DNA of 64,000 nt, taken from NCBI RefSeq assembly GCF_017356015.1, contig NZ_JAFIQV010000001.1:186001-250000 (forward strand), given 5' to 3'. Source of the stretch: Azospirillum sp. SYSU D00513. GTDB taxonomy: Bacteria; Pseudomonadota; Alphaproteobacteria; Azospirillales; Azospirillaceae. Made by a program: the position numbers and the translations under genes. Below the pieces are notes generated by a model. The model searched no databases. It was not told the origin of the DNA and saw only the letters and a program-made list of their open reading frames with translations. Shown piece by piece: positions 43,221 through 52,180 of this stretch. Within the stretch, counting starts at the first letter, position 1, and each line of letters begins with the position of its first letter.

Positions 43221-45353
43221 ATGTTCGACGGGCAATCGACCTCGCAACCGACAGCGCGCACGGGAGTTGGTGTGGAGCCGCACGGCGTTTTGCCCGCTTC
43301 CGGGCAGCAGTCTTCCGGGAACCCGGCGTCCGCGCGACGCGGGGCGTTCGGCCATCTCCGTGATCTCCCGGTGGCGGGACGGGCGGCACTCGGCTTCGGC
43401 ATCGCCTTCGCCCTGGTCCTCGTCCTGGCCCTCGCCGGGCTGTTCTCCCTCTCGGCCATCGACCGCGAGGTCGGCGCCTTCTCCGCCGTGGCGGACGCCT
43501 CCCACGCCGCCGCCGACGTGGACATCGCCCTGCGCGACCTGGAAGTCGCCGTGCGCGACTACATGGACGCGGGCGACCAGGGCAGCCTGGAGGAGACCGC
43601 CGAGCGCCGCGCCACTCTGGAACAGCGGCTGGCCGGTCTGGCCGCTCTCGTCACCGCCCCCGCCGACCAGGCCTCGGCCGAGGCAGCGGGCGCGGCGCTG
43701 AAGGAGTATTGGGCCGCCTTCGAGCGCATCGTCGCCCTGCGCAGCGAACGCACGCGCCTGACCGGAGCGGTGGTCGAGCCGCTGGTCGCAAGCATCCGCG
43801 ACCGGCTCGCCAAGCTCAAGGACGCGGGCGGCGTCGATTCGGCCGCACTCGCCGGCGACGCCACCATTTCCGTCCTGCTGATGCGCGACCACCTGATCCG
43901 CTACGTGGAAGCGCGCGATCCCGCCGATTCGGAGCGCATGCGCGTCGAACTCGACGCCGCGCGCAACCGGCTGGCGGAGATGAACCGCTATCTGTGGGTG
44001 CCGGGCACGCGCCAGCTCATCGACGAGGTGGCCGCCATGCTGAACGAGGCGGTGGGCGTGCTCGACCGCGTCGAGGAGCTGGTGGTCGAGGAGGAGGTCC
44101 AGCGCGGCGACGCGCTCTCCACCGGCGCCGACGCCGTCTCCGCGAAGGCTGCCGAGATCCGCCGCCGCACCCAGGCGCTGGCCGGATCGCTGCGCCGGGG
44201 CCTGGACGCCGGCACCGCGGGCTACGGCACGCTCGCCCTGTGGGTCGGCGGGCTGGTCCTGCTGACCGGACTGCTGGCCGTCTGGCTGCTCCACCGCAGC
44301 GTCGCCCGCCCGGTGAAGGCCATGACCCGGGCCATCACCCTGCTGTCCCAGGGGCGGACGGCGGTGGATCTGCCGGCCGTCGCCGGGACGGACGAGATCG
44401 CCGGCCTCGCCCATGCCCTCGCCGGCCTGCGGGACAGCAACCAGGAGACGGACCGGCTGCGCCAGGAGGCGCAGGAGCTGCACGACCGGCTGCGCGCCGA
44501 GAAGAAGCGGCTGGAGGTCTCCGACCAGGCCAAGTCCGACTTCCTCGTCAACATGGGGCAGGAGCTGCATGCCCCGCTCAACCGGATCATCCATTCCAGC
44601 CAGACGCTGATGAGCGAGCTGCACCGGATGGGCGCCGGCGAGCTGGCCAACGACGCGGAGATGATCCAGTGGACGGGCGAACAGCTCGTCACGATGGTCG
44701 ATTCCATGCTGGACTACGCGCGGATCGAGGCGGGCGGCATGGACGTCTGCCTCCAGGACTTCGACGTGAACCGGCTGCTGGTCGAGGTGCGGGAGCGCGC
44801 CCTGCCCCAGGCCGACCTGCACGGCAACAGCCTGTCGGTCAAGGCCCCGGCCGGGCTGGGACTGATGAACACCGACTTCACGAAGGTCCGCCAGGCGCTG
44901 CTCAACCTGCTGGACAACGCCTGCAAATACACCCGCGAGGGCGAGGTCACCCTGTCGGCCGAGCGGGTCGAGCGCGACGGGCTGGCCCAGATGCGCTTCA
45001 CCGTGGCCGACACCGGCCCCGGCTTCCCGCCGGGCCAGACGCGCCAGCTCTTCCAGCCCTTCGTGCGCGGCGCCGCGGCGGACGGGGACGGCGGCAACGG
45101 CGGGCGTTCGCGCGGCGCCGGCCTCGGCCTGACGCTGGTCGGCCATTTCACCGCCATGCTCGGCGGCCTCGTTGAGGTATCGAGCGACACCGGCGCCGGC
45201 ACCCGCGTCACCCTGACCATCCCCGTCCGCTACGACAGCGCCGAGGTGGACCGCCTGCTCCGCTCCGGCGAGGAGACCACCTCCACGAAGGACAGCGCCC
45301 GCCGCGTCCTGACCGTCACGCCGCCCCGCCCGGTGGCGCAGATCGCGGGGTGA
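43221..45353 (+). CDS. Membrane histidine-kinase-like protein lacking the phosphoacceptor His
   Basis: A 710-residue sensor: membrane helix 1 about residues 56-76, a long helical periplasmic domain, helix 2 about 335-357 (LWVGGLVLLTGLLAVWLLH), HAMP, a HisKA-like helix pair, and HATPase_c. The H-box reads NMGQELHAPLN where active kinases read NMSHELRTPLN, so the phosphoacceptor position is Gln447. The nearby His450 replaces the conserved Arg and is not in register. ATP-binding boxes look intact (LLNLLDNACKYT, DTGPGFPPG, GAGLGLTLVG). It is probably a pseudokinase or a phosphatase/allosteric partner. No response regulator is adjacent. Confidence 0.9.
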   Translation: MFDGQSTSQPTARTGVGVEPHGVLPASGQQSSGNPASARRGAFGHLRDLPVAGRAALGFGIAFALVLVLALAGLFSLSAIDREVGAFSAVADASHAAADVDIALRDLEVAVRDYMDAGDQGSLEETAERRATLEQRLAGLAALVTAPADQASAEAAGAALKEYWAAFERIVALRSERTRLTGAVVEPLVASIRDRLAKLKDAGGVDSAALAGDATISVLLMRDHLIRYVEARDPADSERMRVELDAARNRLAEMNRYLWVPGTRQLIDEVAAMLNEAVGVLDRVEELVVEEEVQRGDALSTGADAVSAKAAEIRRRTQALAGSLRRGLDAGTAGYGTLALWVGGLVLLTGLLAVWLLHRSVARPVKAMTRAITLLSQGRTAVDLPAVAGTDEIAGLAHALAGLRDSNQETDRLRQEAQELHDRLRAEKKRLEVSDQAKSDFLVNMGQELHAPLNRIIHSSQTLMSELHRMGAGELANDAEMIQWTGEQLVTMVDSMLDYARIEAGGMDVCLQDFDVNRLLVEVRERALPQADLHGNSLSVKAPAGLGLMNTDFTKVRQALLNLLDNACKYTREGEVTLSAERVERDGLAQMRFTVADTGPGFPPGQTRQLFQPFVRGAAADGDGGNGGRSRGAGLGLTLVGHFTAMLGGLVEVSSDTGAGTRVTLTIPVRYDSAEVDRLLRSGEETTSTKDSARRVLTVTPPRPVAQIAG

Positions 45354-45418
45354 GCTTTTGAGGCGGGCAGGGTTTGCACGCCCCCAATCAGAACTGGTCA
45401 AGAAAACAACAACTTACA

Positions 45419-45506
45419 CGTCATCCCCGCGAAAGCGGGGATCCAGAGTTCACCAAAACAGCACTTCGTGCTGAGTTCTGGATTCCCGCTTTCGCGGGAA
45501 TGACGG
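45419..45506 (+). repeat. Dispersed palindromic repeat, copy 2
   Basis: CGTCATCCCCGCGAAAGCGG and CCGCTTTCGCGGGAATGACG arms enclose a centre with its own inverted repeat (AGCACTTCGTGCT). Same family as at 19606 and 51244. Confidence 0.85.
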
Positions 45507-45565
45507 CAGAGGCTTGCGTTACGAACACTTACCACAACGCAAATGTTCGTTCCTGTATGAATCCC

Positions 45566-46261
45566 TCACGCCCCGCGCGGGCGTGCCACGTCGTTTTCGC
45601 CGCCATCGTCCGGCACCTGCCCGTATTTCATCGCCCGCATCTTCTCGCCCGCCCGCGCGACCTCCTCCGGGGACAGCAGGTTCGGCTCGCCGAGCTGGAG
45701 GGAGAAGATGTACTGCCGGGCGAGCGTCTCCACCTCCACCGCCAGGGCCAGCGTGCCCTTGGGAGACGTGCCCAGCACGATCATGCCGTGGTTGGCGAGC
45801 AGGCAGGCAAGCCGGCCTTCCAGGGCCGCGACCGCGTGGTCGGACAAGGCCTGAGTGCCGAAGGTCGCGTAGGGCGCGCAGCGGATCGAATCGCCACCGG
45901 CCAGCGCGATCATGTAGTGGAAGCTCGGGATGCCGCGCCCATGGACCGCCAGCGCCGTCGCGAAGGTCGGGTGGGCGTGCAGCACCACCTCCACGTCCGG
46001 GCGGGCGGCGAGGATGTCGCGGTGGAAGCGCCATTCGGAGGAAGGCTGGCGGCTGCCAAGATAGGTGCCGTCGAAGCCCATCTCCACGATGTCCTCCGGC
46101 CGCATCTCGTCATAGGGAAGGCTGGTCGGCGTGATCAGGAAACCGTTGCCGGTCCGGATCGACAGATTGCCGGACATGCCCTGGTTCAGGTGCGTCCGGT
46201 TCATGCCGAGGCAGGTGTCGATGACCGCCTGGCGCAGCTCGGGATGGGTGGGTTCGGTCAT
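45566..46261 (-). CDS. Class II aldolase/adducin family protein
   Basis: A 231-residue zinc-dependent aldolase/epimerase of the AraD/FucA type. Features are NQGMSGNLSIR, ITPTSLPYDEM, Glu in SSEWRFH, the zinc motif HAHPTFA and the third His in LLANHGMIVLG. Such enzymes cleave or epimerise sugar phosphates such as L-fuculose-1-phosphate. It is the last gene after fdhD-mobA (12-base gap from mobA), an unusual companion, so a functional link to molybdenum cofactor is doubtful. Confidence 0.9.
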   Translation of the reverse strand: MTEPTHPELRQAVIDTCLGMNRTHLNQGMSGNLSIRTGNGFLITPTSLPYDEMRPEDIVEMGFDGTYLGSRQPSSEWRFHRDILAARPDVEVVLHAHPTFATALAVHGRGIPSFHYMIALAGGDSIRCAPYATFGTQALSDHAVAALEGRLACLLANHGMIVLGTSPKGTLALAVEVETLARQYIFSLQLGEPNLLSPEEVARAGEKMRAMKYGQVPDDGGENDVARPRGA

Positions 46262-46272
46262 CGGTCCTCGTC

Positions 46273-46905
46273 TCAGCCCGGCTTGTGAGCGGCGAGCAGC
46301 CGCTCGGCCTCCTCCAGGTCCTCGGGGCGGTTGGTGTTGAAGAAGGGGTCGATCGGATCGGTTCCGAAATCGACGAAGGCCAGCCGATGCCGCGCGGTCC
46401 AGACATCGACCTTGCGCACCCCCTCCTCCATGGCCCGGCGGAGATCATCGGCGAGCCGGACCGGCCACAGCCCGAACACCGGATGGTCGCGCCCGCCGGA
46501 TCGCGCGCAGACCAGATCCGCCCCTTCCGCCTTCGCCACGGCCCGCATGCGGGCGACGAGATCGCCGGGAAGGAAGGGCGCGTCGGTGGCGAAGCTCGCC
46601 ACCCATTCCGCATCCGGAACATTCGCCTTCGCCCATTCCAGCCCGGTCAGCACGCCGGCGAGCGGGCCTGCGTAGCCCTCCACCACATCCGCCGCGACGG
46701 GCAGGCCGAAGCCGGCGAAACGCGCCGGGTCGCCGTTGGCGTTCAGAACCAGCGCGTCCACCTGCGGCCGGGCCACGGCGACGATGCGCTCCAGGATCGT
46801 GCGCCCGCCGAGCGTCCGCAGGCTCTTGTCGCCGCCACCCATGCGCCGCGACAGCCCGCCCGCCAGCAGCACCCCGGCGATCCTGCCCTGCCCCACGTCA
46901 GTCAT
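46273..46905 (-). CDS. mobA: Molybdenum cofactor guanylyltransferase
   Basis: MobA attaches GMP from GTP to molybdopterin, making the dinucleotide cofactor used by formate dehydrogenases and the DMSO reductase family. The 210-residue protein has the nucleotide-binding signature [17 protein letters not shown], the metal Asp in [10 protein letters not shown] and [14 protein letters not shown] near the C-terminus. Its start overlaps the fdhD stop by eight bases, coupling cofactor synthesis to formate dehydrogenase maturation. Confidence 0.95.
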   Translation of the reverse strand: MTDVGQGRIAGVLLAGGLSRRMGGGDKSLRTLGGRTILERIVAVARPQVDALVLNANGDPARFAGFGLPVAADVVEGYAGPLAGVLTGLEWAKANVPDAEWVASFATDAPFLPGDLVARMRAVAKAEGADLVCARSGGRDHPVFGLWPVRLADDLRRAMEEGVRKVDVWTARHRLAFVDFGTDPIDPFFNTNRPEDLEEAERLLAAHKPG

Positions 46906-47779
46906 CGTCCCGGCTGCCCTTCCGCTGATGCTCCGTGCCCTCTTCCGCCGTGGCGGAAAGATCGGCGTCGTAGACGAGCCGGTCCGTTCCGGCCAGCGCC
47001 AGGAAGCGCTTGCCCTTGGCGCGCCCGACCAGCGTCAGGTTCGCCTGCCGCGCGAGGCTCACCCCCCAGGCGGTGAAGCCGGAGCGGGAGATCACGATGG
47101 GCAGCCGCATCTGCACCGACTTGATCACCATCTCGCTGGTCAGACGGCCGGTCGTGTAGAAGATCTTGTCGTCCGGTGTCACCTCGTTCAGGTGCATGTA
47201 TCCGGCGATCTTGTCCACCGCGTTGTGGCGGCCGACATCCTCCATGTAGACCAGCGGCCGGTCCTCCCGGCACAGCACGCAGCCGTGGATGGCGCCGGCC
47301 TCCAGGTAGAGGCTCGGGGTCAGGTTGATCTTCTTCGACAGGGCGTAGATCCAGGAGGTGTGGAGCCGCGCCGTCTCCGCCAGCCGGATCGATTCGAAGC
47401 TCTCCATCACGTCGCCGAAGGCCGTCCCCTGGGCGCAGCCAGAGGTCAGCGTCTTCTTCTTGAGCTTTTCCTCGTAGTTGGTCTTGCGCTCGGTGCGGAC
47501 GACGACGGTGTCCGTCTCCTCGTCGAAGTCGATGCCTGTGATGTGGTCGTCCGGCTTCAGCATGTTCTGGTTCAGCAGATAGCCGACCGCCAGATACTCC
47601 GGATAGTCGGCGATCGTCATCATGGTGACGATCTCCTGCCCGTTCAGGTACAGCGTCAGCGGGCGCTCCACCGTCACCGACGCCTCGACCGCGCGCCCGT
47701 CCTGGTCCAGGCCCGACACGCGCTCGGTCAGCCTGGGATTGGCCGGATCCGGCCTGATGATGAATTCCGTCTGGTCCAT
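46898..47779 (-). CDS. fdhD: Formate dehydrogenase sulfurtransferase FdhD
   Basis: FdhD passes sulfur from a cysteine desulfurase to the molybdenum of formate dehydrogenase. The 293-residue version starts [15 protein letters not shown] at 47860 is an alternative that adds 27 low-complexity residues. Motifs are [41 protein letters not shown] and [10 protein letters not shown]. The usual CxxC sulfur-carrying loop reads [11 protein letters not shown] with one Cys, a variant form; a further CVLC lies downstream. It is divergent from the ferredoxin-moaA pair. Confidence 0.93.
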   Translation of the reverse strand: MDQTEFIIRPDPANPRLTERVSGLDQDGRAVEASVTVERPLTLYLNGQEIVTMMTIADYPEYLAVGYLLNQNMLKPDDHITGIDFDEETDTVVVRTERKTNYEEKLKKKTLTSGCAQGTAFGDVMESFESIRLAETARLHTSWIYALSKKINLTPSLYLEAGAIHGCVLCREDRPLVYMEDVGRHNAVDKIAGYMHLNEVTPDDKIFYTTGRLTSEMVIKSVQMRLPIVISRSGFTAWGVSLARQANLTLVGRAKGKRFLALAGTDRLVYDADLSATAEEGTEHQRKGSRDDD

Positions 47780-48024
47780 GGGCACAGAGTGATGACCTTC
47801 CGCGGCACGAACAAGAGGGAGCCGCCCCCTCCCCCGGCTTTTTCCATTTGGGTCGGTCATCGGCGCTTCGCAGCCACGAAAGTGGGGCCGCCACCACCAT
47901 TCACCCGCTTCCCCTCCGAAAGAGCCGGTCGAACGGACGGCCGGAACCCCGATATTTCAACGGGCTGCGCAGCTTTGGTTAAGAAGGGCTTTGGTTGAGA
48001 AAGCCCGCGGGAAGGGATGTGCCG

Positions 48025-50088
48025 ATGAAGATCAATGGCCGCACGGTGCTCGTCTGCGACTGTGCCCACAGCATGCCCCTGGATGGCGCCGCGCTGGACA
48101 CGGATGGTGGGCGGGATGGTGGCCTGAGGGTGCACCACCAGCTCTGCCGCGCCCAGCTGGACCGGTTCGAGGCGAGCCTTGCGGCGGGCGAGCCGCTGCT
48201 GGTCGCCTGCACGCAGGAAGCGCCGCTCTTCACCGAGCTGGCCGCCGAGGCGGTCGAGGGCACCGACCGGGAAAGCGACCTTGCCTTCACCAACATCCGT
48301 GAGCGCGCGGGCTGGTCTGAGGAGGCGCCACTCGCCGGGCCGAAGATCGCCGCCCTGCTGGCGGAGGCGGCGCTGGACGTGCCGCCGTCCGGCACCGTGC
48401 TGATGAAGTCGGAGGGCGTGTGCCTCGTCTACGGCACGGACGAGCGCGCCATCGAGGCCGCGCGCACCCTGTCGTCCCGGCTCGACGTGACGGTCCTGCT
48501 GAAGGACCCGAAGGACATCCTGCCGCCGCGCGTCATGGAGGTTCCCGTCTTCCGGGGGCGGCTGCGCTCCGCCCAGGGATGGCTCGGCAACTTCGACATC
48601 GTCGTGGACGACTACGCCCCCGCCCTGCCCGCCTCCCGCACGGCACTCGCCTTCGAAGCGCCGCGCATGGGAGCGCAGTCGCGCTGCGACATCATTCTCG
48701 ACCTCACGGGCGGCACGCCGCTCTTCCCCGCGCACGGCAAGCGCGACGGCTACCTGCGGCCGGACCCCGACAGCCCGGCCGCCGTCGCCAAGGCGCTGTT
48801 CGAGGCGGCGGACCTCGTCGGCGAGTTCGAGAAGCCGCGCTACATCGACTACAAGGCCGATCTCTGCGCCCATTCGCGCAACCGCAAGACCGGCTGCACC
48901 CGCTGCCTTGAGGTCTGCCCGACCGGCGCCATCACGCCGGACCGCGACCATGTCGCCATCGACCCGCATGTCTGCGCGGGCTGCGGCTCCTGCGCGTCCG
49001 TCTGCCCGACGGGCGCCAGCAGCTACGCCCTGCCGCCGGCCCGCACCGTCTATGAGCGGCTGCGCACGCTGCTCTCCACCTACGCCAAGGCCGGCGGGAC
49101 GGAGCCCGTGCTGCTGGTCCATGATTCGCGGCACGGCGATGATCTGGTCGCGCTGATGGCGCGCTTCGGCCGCGGGCTGCCCGCCCGCGTGCTGCCCTTC
49201 GCGGTGAACGAGGTCACCCAGATCGGCTTCGACGTCTTCGCCACGGCGCTGGCCTATGGGGCGACGCAGGTCCGGGTCCTGACCGGGCCGGGCAACGCGG
49301 GCGAGACGGCCGGCCTCGCCGGGCAGATCGGGCTGGCGGAGACGGCGCTGGCCGGGCTCGGCTACGGCTCGGGCCGCGTGTCGATCATCGACGCCGCCGA
49401 CCCCGACGCGGTCGAGGCGGAGCTGTGGGGCCTGCCGCTCCTGACGGGTCCGCTGCCCGGCCTGTTCCTGCCGATGGGGAACAAGCGGACCGTCACGCTG
49501 CTGGCCCTGCGCCATCTGCAGAAGGCCGCCCCCGCCCCGCTGGAGGTGTTGCCACTCGCCGCCGGCGCGCCCTTCGGCCGGGTCGAGGTGAATGTCGAGG
49601 GCTGCACGCTGTGCCTGGCCTGCGTCGGCGCCTGCCCGACCGGCGCGCTCCAGGACAATCCGGACAAGCCGATGCTCTCCTTCGCGCAGGACGCCTGCGT
49701 GCAGTGCGGCATCTGCAAGAACACTTGCCCGGAGCGCGTCATCTCCCTGGTGCCGGAGATCGACTTCCGTGACAGCGCGCGTGGCGCCCGCACCATCAAG
49801 GAGGAGGAACCCTTCTGCTGCACCGCCTGCGGCAAGGCCTTCGCCACCCAGGCCTCCATCCGCAAGATCGAGACGGCGCTGGCCGGCAAGCATTCCATGT
49901 TCGCCACACCGGAGGCGATCAACCGCTTGCGCATGTGCGACGACTGCCGCGTCCGCGACCAGTTCGCCAAGGGGGACAACCCGCTGACCGGCGGCGTGCG
50001 GCCACTGACCCGCACCACCGAAGACTTCCTGCGCGAGCGGGAAATGAGGGCGCGGCTCCAGCCGGAAATGGAAAATGGAGACGATTGA
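48025..50088 (+). CDS. Large ferredoxin-type protein with four 4Fe-4S motifs
   Basis: A 687-residue cytosolic protein starting MKINGRTVLVCDCAHSM after GGGAAGGGA. One pair of cluster motifs lies near residues 291-330 (CTRCLEVCP; CAGCGSCASVCP) and a second near 527-570 (CTLCLACVGACP; CVQCGICKNTCP). A C-terminal zinc-like knuckle (CCTACGKAF, later CDDC) follows. An unassigned domain of about 280 residues comes first and an HdrD/MvhD-like stretch sits between the pairs. Its place between fdhD/mobA and moaA supports an electron-transfer or maturation role for formate dehydrogenase; that is inference. Confidence 0.9.
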   Translation: MKINGRTVLVCDCAHSMPLDGAALDTDGGRDGGLRVHHQLCRAQLDRFEASLAAGEPLLVACTQEAPLFTELAAEAVEGTDRESDLAFTNIRERAGWSEEAPLAGPKIAALLAEAALDVPPSGTVLMKSEGVCLVYGTDERAIEAARTLSSRLDVTVLLKDPKDILPPRVMEVPVFRGRLRSAQGWLGNFDIVVDDYAPALPASRTALAFEAPRMGAQSRCDIILDLTGGTPLFPAHGKRDGYLRPDPDSPAAVAKALFEAADLVGEFEKPRYIDYKADLCAHSRNRKTGCTRCLEVCPTGAITPDRDHVAIDPHVCAGCGSCASVCPTGASSYALPPARTVYERLRTLLSTYAKAGGTEPVLLVHDSRHGDDLVALMARFGRGLPARVLPFAVNEVTQIGFDVFATALAYGATQVRVLTGPGNAGETAGLAGQIGLAETALAGLGYGSGRVSIIDAADPDAVEAELWGLPLLTGPLPGLFLPMGNKRTVTLLALRHLQKAAPAPLEVLPLAAGAPFGRVEVNVEGCTLCLACVGACPTGALQDNPDKPMLSFAQDACVQCGICKNTCPERVISLVPEIDFRDSARGARTIKEEEPFCCTACGKAFATQASIRKIETALAGKHSMFATPEAINRLRMCDDCRVRDQFAKGDNPLTGGVRPLTRTTEDFLREREMRARLQPEMENGDD

Positions 50089-50172
50089 GGGGCAAACCGG
50101 TCCGGCCTTCCTATATACTGCGGTCGATGGGCCCGGAGCCATGCCGGGCGGGCCGCTGGGGAGAGCAAGCCT

Positions 50173-51207
50173 ATGACCGCCGCATCGACGACCGAATCCG
50201 GCGCGCTGGCGCCGCTGGTCGATCCGTTCGGCCGCACGGTGAACTATCTGCGCGTGTCGGTCACGGACCGCTGCGACCTCCGCTGCGTCTACTGCATGGC
50301 GGAGGACATGACCTTCCTGCCCAAGGCGGAGGTGCTGACCTTGGAGGAGCTGGACCGGGTCTGCACGGCCTTCGTCCGGCTCGGCACCCGCAAGCTGCGG
50401 CTGACCGGCGGCGAGCCGCTGGTCCGCAAGGGCATCGGGGAGCTGATCGGGTCGCTCGGCCGTCACGTCAAGTCGGGCGCTCTCGACGAGCTGACGCTGA
50501 CCACCAACGGCACCATGCTGACCAAATACGCCGGGCTCCTGTCCGAGTCGGGCGTGCGCCGGATCAACGTGTCGATGGACACGCTGGACCCGCACAAGTT
50601 CCAGGCGATCACCCGCTGGGGCAGCCTGCCCAAGGTGCTGGCCGGGCTCGACGCCGCGCGGGAGGCCGGGCTTCAGGTCAAGATCAACGCCGTGGCGCTG
50701 AAGGGCGTCAACGACGACGAGTTCCACCGGATGGTGGAATGGTGCGGGGAGAAGGGCTTCGACCTCACCTTCATCGAGGTCATGCCGATGGGCGAGATCG
50801 GCGACAGCGCCCGGCTCGACCAGTATCTGCCCCTGTCGCTGGTCCGCGCCGAGCTGCGCAAGCGCTGGACGCTGGACGAGATCGACTACCGCACCGGCGG
50901 CCCCGCCCGCTATGTCCGCGTCCGGGAGACCGGCCACCGCATCGGCTTCATCACGCCGCTGACGCACAATTTCTGCGAAAGCTGCAACCGCGTCCGCCTG
51001 ACCTGCACCGGCACCCTCTACATGTGCCTGGGCCAGGAGGACGCCGCCGACCTGCGCGCGCCCATGCGCATGAGCGATGACGACGAGCTGCTGGTCCAGG
51101 CGGTGCGCGAGGCCATCACCCGCAAGCCCAAGGGGCACGACTTCATCATCGACCGCCGGAACTCCGGCCCCGCCGTCCCCCGCCACATGAGCGTGACGGG
51201 GGGGTGA
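50173..51207 (+). CDS. moaA: GTP 3',8-cyclase (molybdenum cofactor biosynthesis)
   Basis: MoaA uses radical SAM chemistry on GTP to make 3',8-cyclo-GTP, the first step of molybdopterin synthesis. The 344-residue protein has the N-terminal cluster motif CDLRCVYC, the C-terminal cluster [13 protein letters not shown] and a terminal Gly-Gly (MSVTGG) needed for activity. GGGGAGAGC precedes the ATG and a TATACT-like box lies about 45 bases upstream. It follows the ferredoxin gene by 84 bases. Confidence 0.97.
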   Translation: MTAASTTESGALAPLVDPFGRTVNYLRVSVTDRCDLRCVYCMAEDMTFLPKAEVLTLEELDRVCTAFVRLGTRKLRLTGGEPLVRKGIGELIGSLGRHVKSGALDELTLTTNGTMLTKYAGLLSESGVRRINVSMDTLDPHKFQAITRWGSLPKVLAGLDAAREAGLQVKINAVALKGVNDDEFHRMVEWCGEKGFDLTFIEVMPMGEIGDSARLDQYLPLSLVRAELRKRWTLDEIDYRTGGPARYVRVRETGHRIGFITPLTHNFCESCNRVRLTCTGTLYMCLGQEDAADLRAPMRMSDDDELLVQAVREAITRKPKGHDFIIDRRNSGPAVPRHMSVTGG

Positions 51208-51243
51208 TTTTCCGCGGTAAGTTTCGGCACCAACAGGGTTTTT

Positions 51244-51332
51244 CCGTCATCCCCGCGAAAGCGGGGATCCAGAACGCTGCGGAGCGAACGCTGAGCAAAG
51301 GCGCTGGACCCCCGCTTTCGCGGGGGTGACGG
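51244..51332 (+). repeat. Dispersed palindromic repeat, copy 3
   Basis: CCGTCATCCCCGCGAAAGCG and CGCTTTCGCGGGGGTGACGG arms match the copies at 19606 and 45419. It sits between the ends of moaA and the convergent EVE gene, as the other copies also lie beside gene ends. Confidence 0.85.
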
Positions 51333-51392
51333 CTAAGTGGTTGCAGCGCGTTTGAGCGCGATAGCACCGGCCTGCGAACAAGCCGTACCGTG

Positions 51393-51806
51393 TCACGCCT
51401 CCACGCCCGCCAGCGCGCAGATGTGCGCCCATTCCTCGTCGGTGACGGGGCAGACGGACAGGCGGGACTGGCGGACGAGCGCCATGGTCTGGAGCAGCGG
51501 GTCGGCCTTGATCTGCTTCAGCGTGACGGGCGTCTTCACCGGGGCGACGGCCCTCACGTCCACCATGCCGAAGCGGCCGGCCTCGTCGCTGGGGTCAGGG
51601 TAGTATTCGCGCGCGATCTCGACGACCCCGACGATCTCCAGCCCCTCGTTCGAGTGGTAGAAGAAGGCGCGGTCGCCGATCTTCATGGCCTTCAGGTTGT
51701 TGGATGCCTGGTGGTTGCGCACGCCGTCCCAATGGGTGGTGCCGTCGGCGACCATGCGCTCCCACGAATATTTGAAGGGCTCCGACTTCACGAGCCAACG
51801 GGCCAT
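51393..51806 (-). CDS. EVE domain-containing protein
   Basis: A 137-residue single EVE domain (MARWLVKSEPFKYSWERM; WDGVRNHQASNNLKAMKIGDRAFFYHSNEGLEIVG; DVRAVAPVKTPVTLKQIKADPLL). EVE domains bind modified bases such as 5-methylcytosine in DNA or modified RNA; in alphaproteobacteria the stand-alone form commonly lies next to yciI and tsaD-gpsA as here, so a housekeeping RNA-related role is likelier than defence. It is 20 bases after the YciI gene. Confidence 0.94.
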   Translation of the reverse strand: MARWLVKSEPFKYSWERMVADGTTHWDGVRNHQASNNLKAMKIGDRAFFYHSNEGLEIVGVVEIAREYYPDPSDEAGRFGMVDVRAVAPVKTPVTLKQIKADPLLQTMALVRQSRLSVCPVTDEEWAHICALAGVEA

Positions 51807-51826
51807 GGTCCTGCGGTTCCCTTCGG

Positions 51827-52111
51827 TCAGGCCTTGGGGAAGACGCGGCGCCAGGGCCGGATCTCGACCGTTTCGAACAGGCCGGCCTTGGCGTAGGGGT
51901 CGTTCGCGGCGATCTCCTGCGCCGCGGCGCCGTCGGCGCACTCCACGATCAGCAGGCTGCCGACCATGCCCTGCCCGTCCTCGGTCAGCAGCGGGCCGGC
52001 GGCGACGAGACGGTCGCCGAGCGACTCCAGATAGGCCAGGTGGGTCGGGCGGTTGCCGGCGCGCACCTCGGCCGAGCCGGGCTTGTCGGTGCAGTGGAAC
52101 ATGTAGAGCAT
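51827..52111 (-). CDS. YciI family protein
   Basis: A 94-residue dimeric alpha-beta (ferredoxin-like) protein with the family pattern MFHCTDKPGSAEVRAGNRPTHLAYL, the conserved His-Asp pair region and NDPYAKAGLFETVEIRPWR. Function is unestablished for most members. It lies between gpsA and the EVE gene on the same strand and is probably in one operon with them. Confidence 0.93.
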   Translation of the reverse strand: MLYMFHCTDKPGSAEVRAGNRPTHLAYLESLGDRLVAAGPLLTEDGQGMVGSLLIVECADGAAAQEIAANDPYAKAGLFETVEIRPWRRVFPKA

Positions 52112-52180
52112 GACGTCTCCTCAACCTCGGGGCTTCGAGGCGCGGAGCCTAGCGCAAGCCGGCCGGTCGCGGAAGGCGGC

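Noticed and set aside
47857..51186. Very long leftward frame of about 1,100 codons opposite the ferredoxin and moaA genes
   Set aside because: Composition is the mirror of the real genes (His/Gln/Arg/Gly rich) and has no domains; both real genes on the other strand are certain.
51393..51806. EVE protein as part of a modified-DNA restriction system
   Set aside because: It lacks a nuclease domain and sits in a conserved gpsA-tsaD-yciI setting, which points to a housekeeping role.
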